Below are positions 42,785 to 55,290 of a stretch of DNA of 64,000 nt, piece after piece (positions within the stretch are counted from its first letter, which is position 1; every line of letters begins with the position of its first letter). This DNA is from Taxillus chinensis. Taxonomy: Eukaryota; Streptophyta; Magnoliopsida; Santalales; Loranthaceae. A program made the translations under genes and the position numbers. The notes under the pieces were generated by a model. The model was not told the DNA's origin and made no database searches. It saw nothing but the letters and a program-made list of their open reading frames with translations. The stretch lies in NCBI GenBank assembly GCA_023512835.1, contig CM042084.1:45803609-45867608 (forward strand), read 5' to 3'.

Positions 42785-43632
42785 TTGCTATTTTGCAATC
42801 CTTCCCGTCATTGCTGGTTTTTCTAACAGATATTTGAGTGGGTCATGTCTTGAGATGAGCCATGTGGTGTGGTAGAGGGTGTACTGTCTCAATCTTCATG
42901 TTGTCCAGACGAGGGCGCAACAAGCTTTCTCTAAGGGAGTGTACTTCTCTTTGCATGATGTAAATTTCTTGCTCAAGTAATAAATGACTTGCTTCTTCTT
43001 CTTCTTTGCTTCATCAAGCTGCCCCAGTACGTAAGCCATGGATGTATCCCAAACCGTCAAATACAAAATCAAAGGTTCGTTAGGTGTCGGAGGAGCCAAA
43101 ATTGGTGGGTTCATAAGGTATTCCTTGATTTTGTCAAAGGCCCCCTGACATTTGTCATTCCAAACTTCGGGCCTATTCTTGCGAAGCACTTTGAAGATAG
43201 GCTCACAAGTTGCGATGGTACTTGAGATGAAGCGGGCAACATAGTTGAGTCGCCCGAGGAAACCTCCGACCTCTTTGATGGTCTTTGGTGTAGGCTTGTC
43301 TTGGATGGCCTGGACCTTGTCAGGTCAATTTCTATTCCATTTTAACTAATAACAAATCCCGATGGTTTGCCGGATGTAGCTCAAGGTACACTTGGCCGGA
43401 TTTAGCTTAGCTGGTATTTGAGCAATCTGTTGAATAGTTTACACAATACCTCCACGTGGTCTTCCTCCTTCCCTGACTTGGCAATCATATCATCGACGTA
43501 AACCTCCACTTCTTTGTGCATCATGTCATGGAAGAGTGTCACCATGGCCCTCTGATATGTTGCCCCAGGCGTTTTTAAGTCTCAAAGGCATAACATTGTA
43601 GCGAAGGTGCCCCGAATAGTTGTGAAGGTGGT
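42785..43632 (-). pseudogene. Tat-type RT, C-terminal half, and first RNase H
   Basis: On the - strand after the solo LTR the frame resumes with a fingers/palm motif (MPLRLKNA), then EVYVDDMIAKSG near 43480-43515 with the catalytic YVDD pair. The thumb follows with stops around 43320-43330. RNase H is open at 42896-43189 (FDKIKEYLMNPPILAPP, YYLSKKFTSCKEKYTPLEK). A lysine run near 42995-43012 comes from CTT repeats on the + strand. The frame is broken near 42895 and 42790 before the second RNase H. RT copies the element RNA into DNA. Confidence 0.85.
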
Positions 43633-45595
43633 TGTCACGCCCAATTTCCTTCCACTGGAAAAGGAGTAGTGACTGCCCATGCCCGCACCCGAAGGGACAA
43701 GGGGTTGGTGCAAGCACCTTAAAAGGACCTCTAGCACGGTGCTGTCCCAAACCTGCATAATCAGGCCAACATGCCAAGGGGCATGCTCCTGCTCCCAAAC
43801 CATGCACACAAACACAAATTGAATAACAACACCTCATTTTATTTCATTTCAAAGGCTAAATGTTTATTATAACCCGGTGGGGAAAAACCCCTATAAAGCC
43901 ATAAATAAAACCAAACCAAAATCCAAACACATAAAACCAAAGTACAACAAGGAAATAATATAAAACTTTCACCTCGGGGGCCTAGCTCTCGGCCTTCACC
44001 TACCGCTTAAACCCCGCAAAAGAATCGGTTTATAGGAGGGGTGAGCAAACCACAGCTCGGTAGGGATCCGAGTCTCCCCGACCCGTCCCATCGTACAACA
44101 TGCATGATATGTGTATGCTTGTGCTCGTGTCGTGCCTAAGGCTAAAGCAACGAAACATCACCCAAGAAACACTCTTTACCTGAACCCGCACCGAAGGCGG
44201 AGGACACCCCGCCACCACGGCGACATGACATACCACATTCAGCGAATGTTGCATGGACACCAATGCAACATTTTCCACCCGAGTCGATATGGTCAACCAC
44301 CTCCTCGGGCGCCATATCTACCCCTCAGGAATGGGTGTAGACTTAGCCCACCGTCGTGAGTGCTACACCGAGACTCAGGACCACGTCCTGGCCAAATCTC
44401 AAAGGGGTCCAACTATTGTGCCTGGCCCAAATCTCGACTTCGGTCTCAAACAGACCAACGAACAAAGATAACATTACATCTCAACATGTAAGCTCAACGA
44501 CAAGATTTACACTTTATCTCGAAGGACTAACATGGTCAGATACAAGCCACACACATCAGCCTCATAGGCTTAAAATCAAATACAAATCAAGACGAGGACA
44601 CACCGATCGCACGGGCATATCATTAAACACCCATATACCAGGTCCCACAGCATTATATTGAATACATGGCATGCGAGGCCTCACAGACATTTCATCAAAC
44701 ACATAGTGTGCGGGCCTCACAGACATTTCATCAAACACATAGTGGGCATAAACAAACCCCAGAAAATCCTCAGCCAAATTAACATCGAGAATCAACAAAA
44801 CATGCCACTGAAGGCCAACATCCATATAGGAGATCACACCTATATGGATTTACATATATATATAGGTGTATATCCTAAAACAGAGGGGAGTTAGGAAGAA
44901 CATAAATCCCTACCTCAAGGCTCTTGTCCTATCCTCTACGCTAGACACCTTCCAACGACGCGAACCACCACGGCAATGATCCCGAGATCCTCTCTCTCTC
45001 TCTCTCTCTCTCTGCAGCGGCGCAGCAAGGAAGAACACAAGAACCCTAAATTCAAACTCAAGCCCTCCTTATATAGACACTACCCACATCAAAACGACGT
45101 AGTTTTGATTAAGTAAACCCAAGGATCAAAACGACGTAGTTTTGATCACACAAGTTAGCACCTTTCCGCACCCATATAGGCCAAAATACTCGAATTTCAA
45201 CATGGTCCTTTGGAGAAAGATCATTAGAATGTCAAAACCAAGGGAACCATGCAAAAATATGGTCGCACGTCAATTTGCACGTGAATTCCCAATTCACGTG
45301 CAACTCCAAATGGACTCCAAATGCTCTCAAACTTCACCCCTAGCCTCCTTGCATCATTTAGAAGACAATCACACTTGCACGTGAATTGGACCCATATCAC
45401 GTGCACCTCACATACACGTCCGTTTGGCCTGAAACTTCGTGGTAGATAGAGGACATCATTCTAAGCATCTTTCCTTTTGCACGTGAATTCATTTGAGCCC
45501 ATTCACTAGGTCAAAATCTAGAAAAAACTCTACTCGAAGGCAAAACGTGACTAACTTTGACTAACTCAAGGTACGGGTCCTTACAGAGGTCCTTT
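43633..45595 (-). mobile_element. solo LTR, family C (Tekay-like), inside Tat RT
   Basis: - strand start TGTAAGGACCCGTACC at 45595 and end GGGCGTGACA at 43633; 1.96 kb and no interior. Flanks are GTGGT (43628-43632) and GAGGT (45596-45600), a 5-base target duplication with one mismatch. It includes a G-box palindrome at 45275-45303, ACGT-core pair 45088-45109 and 45124-45145, TATA box 45068-45075, GA tract 44992-45014, leader hairpin near 44818-44850 and a 10-base-arm hairpin at 44245-44272. Solo LTRs arise by recombination between the two LTRs. Confidence 0.9.
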
Positions 45596-46650
45596 TTTGT
45601 AATCGGGGTCCATCCGAATTTGGTTGTAGACGGAGAAACCATCCATGAAAGAAAACATGGCATGCTTCGCGATGTTATCTACCAAGGTATCGATATGAGG
45701 GAGTGGGAAGTTGTCTTTAGGGCTAGCCTTGTTGAGGTCACGGTAGTCTACGCACATATAGACCTTCCCGCCTTTCTTTGGGACGGGCATGATGTTAGCG
45801 ACCCATTCTAGGTATCGAGCCGCACTAAGGAATCTAGCATCCCATTGTTTTCAAACCTCTTCTCCGATCTTGATATCATTGCTGGTCTCATTCGTCGTAA
45901 CATCGTTGTACGGGCGTACGATCACGGATTCATGGCAACCGTGCTGCACTATGTCGTATTTAGTCCTGGCATATCTTTGTAAGACCACGCAAAAACATCG
46001 ATATAGGCTTTTAGGAGGTCGATCAATCGGCTCTTGACATCCTCGGTGATTAGAGATCCCGGTCGCGACTCTTTTGGCTCGATAGGTGTCCCAAAGTTGA
46101 CGGCTCGATCGGAATTTTGCTGGGAACAATGAGTCGATCCTCCTTTTTCATCAGGCGTATGATGCCCTCCGAAGGCTCAAAGTCTTCTCCGATGTCGGCT
46201 TCCTCCGCTCCAAATACTAGTTGTTCCCAACTGGATTATGGTCAAACCTTAAACAACTCATTTCTTCTTTACTTAACAGATCCTTTTAGCTTGATCGCAC
46301 CTGTTGGTAAAAGTTTGACTAGTTTAACAAAATATGATGATGCACATGTCATGCAATGCAAGAAGATGCGTTTTTTGGCAAAAAGTCTTATTTCATAAAT
46401 ATTCCGAAAGGGTTACAACCATTGTTTGGAATTTGAAAACATAATAAAACAAAAACATTTCCCCCAAAGCTTCTCTGATCATTACTTGGCCGGGAGGTCC
46501 ATAATGCTCCAATTGTTCAACTTGGTGTCCCAGGATGTCCTTGGCATACCCGACCCATCTATTCCTTGCTCTCCACGGCTGGCCTTTAGCATGGCTATGG
46601 TGCATTCTTTCCTCTAATGGATAAAACCGGCACTCGGAATATAGCCCCAA
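45596..46650 (-). pseudogene. Tat-type RT, N-terminal part, and protease-RT linker
   Basis: 45596-45790 reads VPKKGGKVYMCVDYRDLNKA, KDNFPLPHIDTLVDN and FSFMDGFSVYNQI, the first RT motifs of Tat elements, cut by the solo LTR at 45595. Upstream, 45791-46390 shows RT N-terminus and linker remnants in shifting frames. 46393-46650 has a linker segment (RWVGYAKDILGHQVEQLE, TMVVTLSEYL) seen between protease and RT in this clade. Several stops and shifts. Confidence 0.75.
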
Positions 46651-47535
46651 GAGGTGGGAACGTCATCCTTTGCTCTTGAGAGGGCCTCTTCTCTAGTCCT
46701 GGCTAAGCGGGGCTCCCTTTTCCTTGTGGCTTCCCTTGATTTTTCAGCTTTGGTAGGTTTGTAGCCCAATCCGTACCTTGCTCTAGTGCTTTGTATGACT
46801 AAGGGTTCCTTAATCCCTTGTGCTTGTGCACCCGGACCTTAACCTTCCTTATGCCCCGTTTAAGCATGATTGCGGCAACCATCCTTGTAGCCTTTGGGAA
46901 CAAGACTCCCATATCCGATGACTTTCTAATGTCCGGGACATAGGCTGCATTAACCACTTCGAATGAACGGTAGGAGCATTTTGGTATGTCCTCATTACTT
47001 TCAATGTATGGAACAGACATAGGCTTGGTAACCTGAATCTCTTGCTTCTCCGTATACACGTATGAGTTGGCCGTTTACCACAAATTTCACTTTCCCGATG
47101 TAGTGTTGATGGCACTGCCCTTGCCGAGTGGATCCATGGTCTTCCAAGCAAACAAGCGTAGTATGGAGCGATGTCCATCACCTGGAACTCAACCATAAAC
47201 TCACTTGGACCAATTTGCAAAGGGATATCTAGCGTACCCTTCACTTCACGCTTTTCACCGTCGAAAGCTCTTACTACCATATTAGTGGGACGCACGTGAG
47301 AGGAGTCTATTGGAAGTTGCTTCAGGATTTGGGTCGGCATGATGTTTAGGGATGACCCATTGTTGATCAGCACACGGGAGATGATGTGATCCTTACATTT
47401 GACAGATATATGTAAGGCTTTGACGTGTCCAATACCTTCCGAAGGTAACTCATCTTCGCCAAAACTAAGGAAATTATCCACCACGATATTGTTGACGAGA
47501 CTATTCAAATTTTCCAAGGATATGGTCGCAGGACG
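46651..47535 (-). pseudogene. Tat-type aspartic protease, catalytic Asp replaced by Asn
   Basis: Open frame 46849-47517 begins NSLVNNIVVDNFLSFGEDE and SEGIGHVKALHISVKC. The active site reads LINNGSSLNIMP where the family norm is LIDNGSS..; the codon AAC lies at 47362-47364 (complement). LLGRPWIHSARAVPSTLH is the conserved distal motif. The protein then shifts frame (VTKPMSVPYIES at ~47000). A protease with Asn at this place would be inactive, so this copy could not mature its own gag. A single G-to-A change explains it. Confidence 0.8.
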
Positions 47536-48045
47536 TAGGCCTTGCTCAAAACCTTCATGAGGGCTTCTCTATGTGGTGTTGAATCCATGAGCAAAGACAA
47601 TAAGGAGATACGAGCCGACTGCCGACTGAGTTGGTCCACAATGTTGTACTCGCTTTGCTTGATTAACTTAAGGAATTCGGTGGGATCCCCGTCAATAATA
47701 GGAGCATTCTTGCCACTTGACGCAGGTAAGGGAGTAGATCATACTCTCCTCCTTTGTTTTTGTTGACCTCGTTACCTTCTTCCGATCTATAGACACGACC
47801 ACATCTCGTCTTCTTCTCGATTGTGGGATCTCCCTAATAACTGATTTGCAATGGTATTTCTAGGGCACTATATTATCATTCTTGTAAGGGAGTGGAGCGG
47901 GGGTTTGGATAACAAGAGATCGGACCCCTTGTGCCAATGTGGCGATCTTCGGTTTTTCCTCATATTCAATAATTAAAGGCTTGGGCGCTCCTAACACCCT
48001 GGTACGCTCAATCGAAGCCATACAGGCCTTATGTTCTTCTGACTT

Positions 48046-48610
48046 CTATGTGATTTCCAGCCTTCGAGAGTTAATGAGAGTTTGCACGACCTCTTGGAAT
48101 TCAACGCATTCCTTACTATCGTGCCCACAAGCTGATTCATGGTAGACACAAAACTTTTCCCAATTTGTGCCTCTCGTGGCGTCAGTTACCTCTTTGGTCA
48201 CCATGAACCTGTTCTTATACAGGATAAAGAATAGTTGGTCCTTGCCTATCTTGATCTCAAAGGCCTTTGTAGGAAGATTTCTATGCTTAGTCGTTATATT
48301 AGCAACATTGCCCAAGTGTTCAGGTAGAGGGTTGGTGCCCACATTAGGAGTACTGGTCATTTTGGAGAAATCTAGCCATCCAGCATCTCTTAGGCTTTGG
48401 ACCCTCTTTTTTAAAGCGAAACAATTCTCTGTATCATGTCCACCTCCGCCTCCATGATATGCACAATAGGCATCGGCTTTGTACCAGTCGGGATATGGAG
48501 GAGTCCGCTCTTTTAGGGGTACTAGACTAACGAGTCCTGCCGCTAATAATCGCATATAGGCCTCTATGTATGTGACAGGAATTGGATCAAATTTTTGTTG
48601 CCTAGCTTTT
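48046..48610 (-). pseudogene. Tat-type gag, C-terminal part with CHC-type knuckles
   Basis: The open frame 48046-48555 reads PPYPDWYKADAYCAYHGG, GHDTENCFALKKRVQSL, and later FCVYHESACGHDSKECVEFQ. These are two C-x-Y-H...G-H-(D)-x-E-C motifs, the usual form of the Tat gag C-terminus that takes the place of a plain CCHC knuckle. A glycine run lies between the metal ligands of the first. The gag binds RNA and forms the particle. The following 500 bases (47536-48045) toward the protease hold further frame remnants but no clean domain. Confidence 0.8.
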
Positions 48611-49480
48611 CCAAAATTCTGATTCTGCCGGAGCTGCTTTGTCTGCTCGGGTTAAGGCTGGGCTACTTGAGGTTGGCTTGGCTGAGGCATATAAAAGTTT
48701 CCTCCTTGTGAATGGTACTGCAGGAATTGCTGTGGTGGGGTTGATGCCACGTAAGATGCCATGGGCTGCCCACCATAATATCCTGGCGTGATACACTGTC
48801 CAGATTGTGCTCCAGAGGAGGTGAAGTCACATTTAGGCTGCCAGACTGCTTGTGCTTCTTCTTGTTTTTTGCGATTGGGTGGCGTAGGCCTTCGAGGAGT
48901 CTCGGTTTTGTTCCCGCTAAGCCTACCTTCCCTGATGCCGCCCTCAATTCTTTCTCCTGAGGCGACTAAATCGGTGATGCCGCTTGATACATTCCGAACC
49001 AGCTTTTTATAGTAAATGCCCTTTAAGGTACTGATAAAAAGGGTAGTGAGCTCTCGTTCAGTCAGTGGGGGCTGAACATCCATAGCAGCTTCTCTCCATC
49101 TTCAAGCATAAGTCTTGAAACTTTCTTTATCGGCTTTCTCGAATGACTGCAATGCTAATCTGTCTAGTGCTAGCTCCGTGACATGTTTGTATTGTGCTAG
49201 GAAGGCTATGGCCAAGTCATTCCAAGTGTGGATACAAGCCTTCTAACCGAATGTACCATCATAATGGTCCACCAGGTTAAACTTTCTTGGAAGCAAGTGC
49301 ATCGATAGTTTGTCATTACCGGTATGTGCGGTCAACTTGCAGCAATACATCGTCAAATGGGTTCTCGGACACTGGATACCATTGAACTTTTTCAAATCTG
49401 GTCTAACATAGCTTCAGATGCTTGATTACGGATTGATCTCAAGTTATAGGAATGCCCAATCTTATCAGATCCGGAAGTGT
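48611..49480 (-). pseudogene. Tat-type gag, capsid core and linker, two in-frame stops
   Basis: From ~49320 the - strand reads LSMHLLPRKFNLVDHYDGTFG, stop, TWNDLAIAFLAQYKH, LALDRLALQSFEKAD, ESFKTYA, stop, RWREAAMDVQPPLTEREL, then (48652-49083) FISTLKGIYYKKLV and DLVASGERIEGGIREGRL. This is the retrotransposon gag core. A proline/glutamine-rich linker (TPPQQFLQYHSQGG) follows. The stops are a TAG at ~49243 and a TGA at ~49098, each one base from an expected codon. Confidence 0.85.
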
Positions 49481-49720
49481 TGATACGTTAAGTTTTGTTG
49501 TTCTTTTTTCAAATTTTTATCATGAATGAATGTATGAATGAATGCATGTAATGAATGGATGAAGACGTAAATGATGAAAACAATTTATTGATTAATGGAA
49601 CCAAGTACATTATTGGTGGAAAGAAAATTGAACTACAACAAGGATAGCCTTAATGCATATGTTACTACACGATTTGGAACAAGCCTTGATTATTTCAAGC
49701 TAACTCGATTCCGGATTATT

Positions 49721-49852
49721 ACTCCAACTGATGGATTCTTTCGCCTAGCTTCCCGATGATCTCCTCTTGTTCTTGAACTTTCTGTCGTAGGGTCTTGAGT
49801 TCATTTTCCCTTTGAAGGAGCAGCAGTTTTGGATCTTGGTGGGCCTCCGCAT
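49721..49852 (-). pseudogene. end of Tat ORF1 copy B: coiled coil, cut off by solo LTR
   Basis: On the - strand, just after the TSD CGCAT, the frame reads NAEAHQDPKLLLLQRENEL, KTLRQKVQEQEEIIGKLGE and RIHQLE, then TAA at 49721-49723. The heptad spacing of L, V and I suggests a coiled coil. It is the C-terminus of the ORF whose main part is at 60924-62316, separated by 11 kb of nested insertion. Bases 49481-49720 hold no gene and are probably the spacer between ORF1 and gag. Confidence 0.7.
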
Positions 49853-50289
49853 TGTCACGCCCCGAATTTCCAACCCGAAGAAACCGGTTCGTGACTCCCC
49901 TTTACCCACCCGGTGGGCATGGGGTAGATGTACAAGATCAAATGTCCACACAGGACAACGTACACATTCACAACAGATATTCACAAAAATAGAAATTACA
50001 TGTCTTTATTAGTTTCAAACCACAATAAATGTTTACACCTGCCCTTATTACATTCAAATCCCTCACAAACTCTCCCAACTGGGTTACATTCATTTCCACA
50101 AAATATCATAAATGAAAAGAAACAATAAAACAAATAAGGTCTTCCACCTTGAGGGATTTATAATCCAGGTAGTGACAACAAGGTACAAGCAGTTTATAAT
50201 CCAGTCAAGCATCAACACACAAGTTACATGTACAACCTTTGCCACAGCCACACAGGCTACCATGTTCACAGCCACACAGGGTAACATTT

Positions 50290-50465
50290 ACAATCCCGGG
50301 CTTCCACAGCCACCGGGTTCTATGAAATAGGCCCGAGCTTCCAGATACCGGGTTTCACAGTAGTCCCGAGCTTCCACAGCTACCGGGTTTGACAAAACAG
50401 TCCCGAGCTTCCACAGCTACCGGGTTTCACAAAATAGTCCCGAGCTTCCACAGCTATCGGGTTTC
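50290..50465 (-). repeat. LTR minisatellite, CCCGAGCTTCCACAGCTACCGGG type
   Basis: About five ~32-base units at the place in the LTR where other LARD-B copies have the GAGGCGGTTAAA or GCTAAC units. Confidence 0.85.
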
Positions 50466-50933
50466 ACAGAACACAGCACACATAGCCACACATAGCCACA
50501 CATAGCCACACAGATATAGCATCAAACATTTAGCATGTATAGCCTCACAGGTATAAAATCAAACACTTGGTGTGCATAACTTCACAGACACAGTATCGAA
50601 CATGTAGCATGCATATGTTCACAGGCTCATGAACCCAGCTCGCACCAAAGATTTTCTCAAACATGTAACGGGCATATACACTAGGGCATTTTGTCAAACA
50701 TTTAACGTGCATGTCACACGGCATTTTATCGAACACTTTACATGCATCACACTAACACCAGAAACACACCAAAAACGCCATTGAAGGCCAACATTCATAT
50801 AGGAGATCACACCTATATGAATTTACATATAAGTATTATAGCAATAACAATGGAAACTTTACAAAATATCCACAGGGCCTAACCCCGAACGCACTGAGAA
50901 AGATTGAACCCCTACCTTAAAGAAGATCCTCCT

Positions 50934-52271
50934 TGTCACGCCCCAATTTCCTTCCACTTGGAAATGAGTAGTGACTGCCCATGCCCGCACCCGAAGGGAC
51001 AAGGGGTTGGTGCAAGCACCTTTAAAAGGACTTCTAGCACGGGTGCTGTCCCAAACCCGCACAATCAATGCACATGCCAAGCGGCATGCTCCGCTCCCAA
51101 ACCATGCACACAAACACAAATTTAATAACAACATCTCATTTTATTTCATTTCAAAGACTAAATGTTTATTACAACCCACTGGGGAAAAACCCCTATGAAG
51201 CCAGGTGTACTGTTACAAATAAAACCAAACCAAATTCCGTAACATAAACCAAAGTACAACGAAAGGAAATAGCATAAAACTCCCAGCCCCCCGGGCCTAG
51301 CTCTCGGCCTTCACCTACCGCCTACTAAACCCCGCAAAAGAACAGATTTATGGGAGGGGTGAGCAAACCATAGCTCGGTAGGGATCCGGTCTCCCCGCAC
51401 CCGTCCCGCTCTACAACATGCATGATATGTGTATGCTTGTGCTCGTGTTGTGCCTAAGGCTACAAAGCAGCAAACATCACCCAAGTAAACACTCTTTACC
51501 TGAGCCCGCACCGGAGGGCAGAGGACACCCCGCCACCACGGCGACATGACATACCACATCCAGGCGAATGTTGCATGGATACCAATGCAACATTTTCCAC
51601 CCGAGTCGGATATGGTCAACCACCTCCTCGGGCGCCATACCTACCCTCAGGAATGGGTGTGACTTAGCCCACCGTCGTGAGTGCAACACCGAGACTCAGG
51701 ACCACGTCCTGGCCAAATCTCAAAAGGGGTCCAGCTATTGTGCCTGGCCCATATCTCACCTCGCCTCAAGCGGATCAACGAACAAAGATAGCATTACATC
51801 TCAACATGTAAACTCAAGACAAAGATTTACACTTTATCTCGAAGGACCAACATGGTCGGATACAAGCCACACACATCAGCCTCATAGGCTTAAAATCAAA
51901 TACAAATCAAACACAGACACACCAATCACGTAGGTATATCATCGTACACCCATATATAAGATCTCACATGCATTATATTGAATACATGGCATGCAGGCCT
52001 CACGTACATTTCATCAAACACATGGTGGGCATAAACAAACCCAGAAAATCCTCGGACCAAATTCAACATCGGAATCAACAGAACATGCCATCAAGGCCAA
52101 CATCCATATAGGAGATCACACCTATATGGATTTACATATATATATATATAGGTGAATATCCTAAAACAGAGGAGAGTTAGGAAGAACATGAATCCCTACC
52201 TCAGACTTTTGTCCTAACCTCCATGCTAGACAGCTCCCAACGACACGAACCACCACGGCAATCGCCCGGAG

Positions 52272-52308
<37 letters not shown>

Positions 52309-52875
52309 GGCATTCACGCAGAAAAGGAAGAACACAAGAACCCTAAACTCAAACTCAAGCCCTCATTATATAGACACTACCCACATCAAAACGACGTAGT
52401 TTTGATTAAATAAACCCAGGATCAAAACGACGTAGTTTTGATCACACAAGTTAGTACCTTTCAGCACCCATATAGGCCAAAATACTTAGAATTTCAACAT
52501 GGTCCTTTGGAGAAAGTTCATTAGAATGTCAAAACCAAGGGGACCATGCAAAAATATGGCTGCACGCCAATTTGCACGTGAATTCCCCAATTCACGTGCA
52601 ACTCTATATGCACTCCAAATGCGCTCAAACTTCACCCCTAGCCTCCTTGCATCATTTAGAAGACAACCACACTTGCACGTGAATTGGACCCATATCACGT
52701 GCACCTCACATACACGTCCGTTTGGCCTGAAACTTCTGTGGTAGATAGAAGACATCATTCTAAGCATCTTTCCTTTTGCACGTGAATTCATTTGAGCCCA
52801 TTCACTAGGTCAAAATCTAGAAAAACACTACTTAGAAGGCAAAACTGTGACTAACTCAAGGTACGGGTCCTTACA
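50934..52875 (-). mobile_element. 3' LTR of Tekay-like element
   Basis: - strand start TGTAAGGACCCGTACC at 52875, end TTGGGGCGTGACA at 50934. G-box palindrome with 13-base arms at 52572-52601, ACGT-core pair 52386-52407 and 52421-52442, TATA-like ATTATATA at 52365-52372, GA tract 52277-52304, leader hairpin near 52103-52134, 10-base-arm hairpin near 51564-51592. Confidence 0.95.
52572..52601 (-). promoter_or_regulatory. G-box palindrome, 13-base arms, in family C U3
   Basis: Arm TTGCACGTGAATT, loop of four, second arm the exact reverse complement. Each arm holds CACGTG, the plant G-box. Same at 59956-59985 and, with a 3-base loop, at 45275-45303. Confidence 0.8.
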
Positions 52876-53100
52876 TCCTCTCCCCCTTAAGACTTTTCGT
52901 CCTCGAAAAGAAAAGGTGGAATGAAAGAAAACAATCACAACCAAAGCATAGGCCTCTAACACCCTCTAAGACAAATTAATACACAACAAATCACAAATTA
53001 TTTCACACATTTATACACTCCACATGGTCATAACTAGTTGGGCAAGTACCGATTATGTTGAAGTTTGATGCTTGCCCTCCTCCCCTCCTTCAGGAGTTGT
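52876..53100 (-). other. polypurine tract and 3' untranslated region of Tekay-like element
   Basis: Polypurine tract AAGGGGGAGAGGA at 52876-52888 (complement), preceded on the - strand by a CTTTTCGAGGACGAAAAG hairpin cassette (52895-52912). No gene. Confidence 0.85.
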
Positions 53101-54300
53101 TCGTCCTCGAACGGATCGGATAATGAGCACGCATCTCAGCCTCACGTTCCCAGGGTCTCTTCCTCTAGCCCTCGGTGTTGCCACAACACCCGAACCAACG
53201 GAATAGTCTTACCTCGCAGCTGCTTCTCGCGCCTATCTACAATACGGATGGGTGCCTCGACAATAGACACATCCTCTCCAAGATCTAGGGTACCCCAATC
53301 TAGCACGTGTGTGGGATCTGGATGATATTTCCGCAACTGGGATACATGGAAAACATTATGAACTCTGCTCAAACTAGGTGGTAACGCCAATCTATAAGCA
53401 ACAGGTCCAACTCTGCTCAAAATCTCGAACGGTCCAATGTACCGAGGGGACAACTTGGACCCAGTCCCAAATCTCTTATGCCCTCTCCGTGGAGAAACAC
53501 GAAGGAATACGTGGTCTCCCACCAAAAACTCCAACGGTCGGCGTCGGCGATCTCGCATAAGACTTCGTCCGCTCAGAGTGTAAGAAGGCGTTGCCGAATC
53601 ACAGGAACTTTTGCCGTAGCCTCCTGGACCAATTGAGGTCCTAACATACCGCTCTCCGCCTTCTCGCCCAACATAATGGAGACCGACACGGTCGGCATAC
53701 AATGCCTCAAACGCCATCCTATCGAAGATCGGCAATCATTGTATAGGCAAACTCCACCAGAGGAAGGTGGGAAGCCCATGATCCTCCAAAATCAAGTACA
53801 CAAGCCCTCAACAAGTCTTCCAATATTTGAATGGTCCTCTCGGACTGACCATCGGGTCTCGGGATGGAATGCGGTACTCAAATTAAGTCGGGTTCCCAAT
53901 GCTTCCTGCAGACCTCCCCAAAACCGGGATGTAAACCGCGCATCCCTCGTCCGAAACAATAGACAAGGGCACTCCGTGCAAGCGGATAATCTCATCAACA
54001 TACAACTGGCTTAACATGCCGATAGAGTCGCGTCTCGAATTGCCAAGAAATGGGCTGATTTAGTTAAGCGGTCCACTATGACCCAAATCATGTCCTTTCT
54101 CCCAGTGGTAGGAAGTCCCGTCACGAAGTCCATGGTAATATGCTCCCACTTCCACTCGGCTACATGCAAAGGTCGCAATTGACCAGCGGGTCGTTGATGT
54201 TCTGCCTTCACTTGCGACAGGTAAGGCACACTGAAACAAACTCTGCTACACTCCGTTTTGACCACTGCCACCGGAATCGTGCGCGAACGGCATGATACAT
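53101..54300 (-). pseudogene. Tekay-like integrase with chromodomain-like C-terminus
   Basis: Integrase core (54011-54271): VKAEHQRPAG, EWKWEHITMDFVTGLP, WVIVDRLTKSAHFL, holding the first catalytic Asp. The middle core (53792-54001) reads FTSRFWGGLQEALGT and STAFHPET. The last frame (53142-53735) includes [12 protein letters not shown] and [17 protein letters not shown], the GPY/F module, then [19 protein letters not shown] and a GLEEETLG tail, the reduced chromodomain of Tekay-type chromoviruses, which guides integration to marked chromatin. The polyprotein ends near 53100 at a hairpin cassette encoding the FEDEQLLK-type end in another frame. Three frame breaks. Confidence 0.9.
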
Positions 54301-55290
54301 CTTAGTTCCTCTTGGATGTACAGCCAAACGGGAATGATGAAATTCCCTCGAAGACATCCTCACGCAAGGGAGGTGGTACTATCGTACGCCCCCGAAATTT
54401 CAGCTCATGCTCAACTCCTTCTTCCGAGTCCCTCCGGCAGCTCTCCGGCCTCTATCTCTGGCCCCGGATCACCTCACGGTCCACGTCGCGCTAACTGTCC
54501 CTCACGGACACGCCGATACAACTCTTGGCATCACGGTGAGAGGACACAGGATAGCTCCTCATTGCCGAAAGCAGGTTGCACCTAAAGCACTGCCAACTGC
54601 TCCATCATTTTCCATTCTCTCATGGAAACCTCGGCTTTCCCCTTTCTACTTAGTGACGTCGGCTACTAAATTTCCCTTCCCGGGCGTGTAGGAGAGCGTG
54701 AAGTCAAACATTTGCGGTACTCTACCCACCTTCGTTGTCGCAAATTTAGGTCTCTCTGGGTGAAGATATACCGTAGGCTTTTGTGGTCGGTATATACCAC
54801 AAATTTCTCTCCCAACGAGTAATGTCGCCAAGACTTCAGGGCAAAAATAACTCATTGCTAACTCCAGGTCGTGTGTTGGTAGTTTTGCTCATGGGACTTC
54901 AAATGTCGTGAGCCATATGCTATGACTTGGCATTCTTGCATCGAACACACCCCGGTCCAACGCGAGACGCATCACAATACACCTCGAATGGCACTCCCTC
55001 CTGCGGTAGACTCAACACCGGTGCGGAGTCGGGCGAGTCTTCAACTCCTCGAATGCTGCTTGGCACTTGTCCGTCCACTCGAATTTGGCTCCCTTCCGTG
55101 TAAGAGCCGTCATGGGGCGCCGCCAACCGAGAAAACCCGTCCACAAAATGCCGGTAATACCTTGCCGGACCCAAGAAACTCCCGGATCTCAAAAACATTT
55201 GTGGGCCTCTTCCAAGATGCTACGGACTCAATCTTGGTTGGGTCCACTCTAACTCCTTCGGCAGATACTACATGCCCAAGAAAATGCACC
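54301..55290 (-). pseudogene. Tekay-like RNase H
   Basis: The RT-RNase H connection is at ~55198-55100 ([21 protein letters not shown]). RNase H begins VPFEVYCDASRVGPGCV at ~54960-55000 with its first catalytic Asp. The distal part (54646-54855) includes [13 protein letters not shown] and [16 protein letters not shown]. Frame changes separate the pieces, and 54301-54640, the link to integrase, is badly disordered. RNase H degrades the RNA template during cDNA synthesis. Confidence 0.8.

Noticed and set aside
44030..44471. Histidine/arginine-rich frames in the family C LTR (also near 51311-51933 and 58713-59245)
   Set aside because: The three LTR copies keep the DNA but not the frame; indels shift it in each copy.
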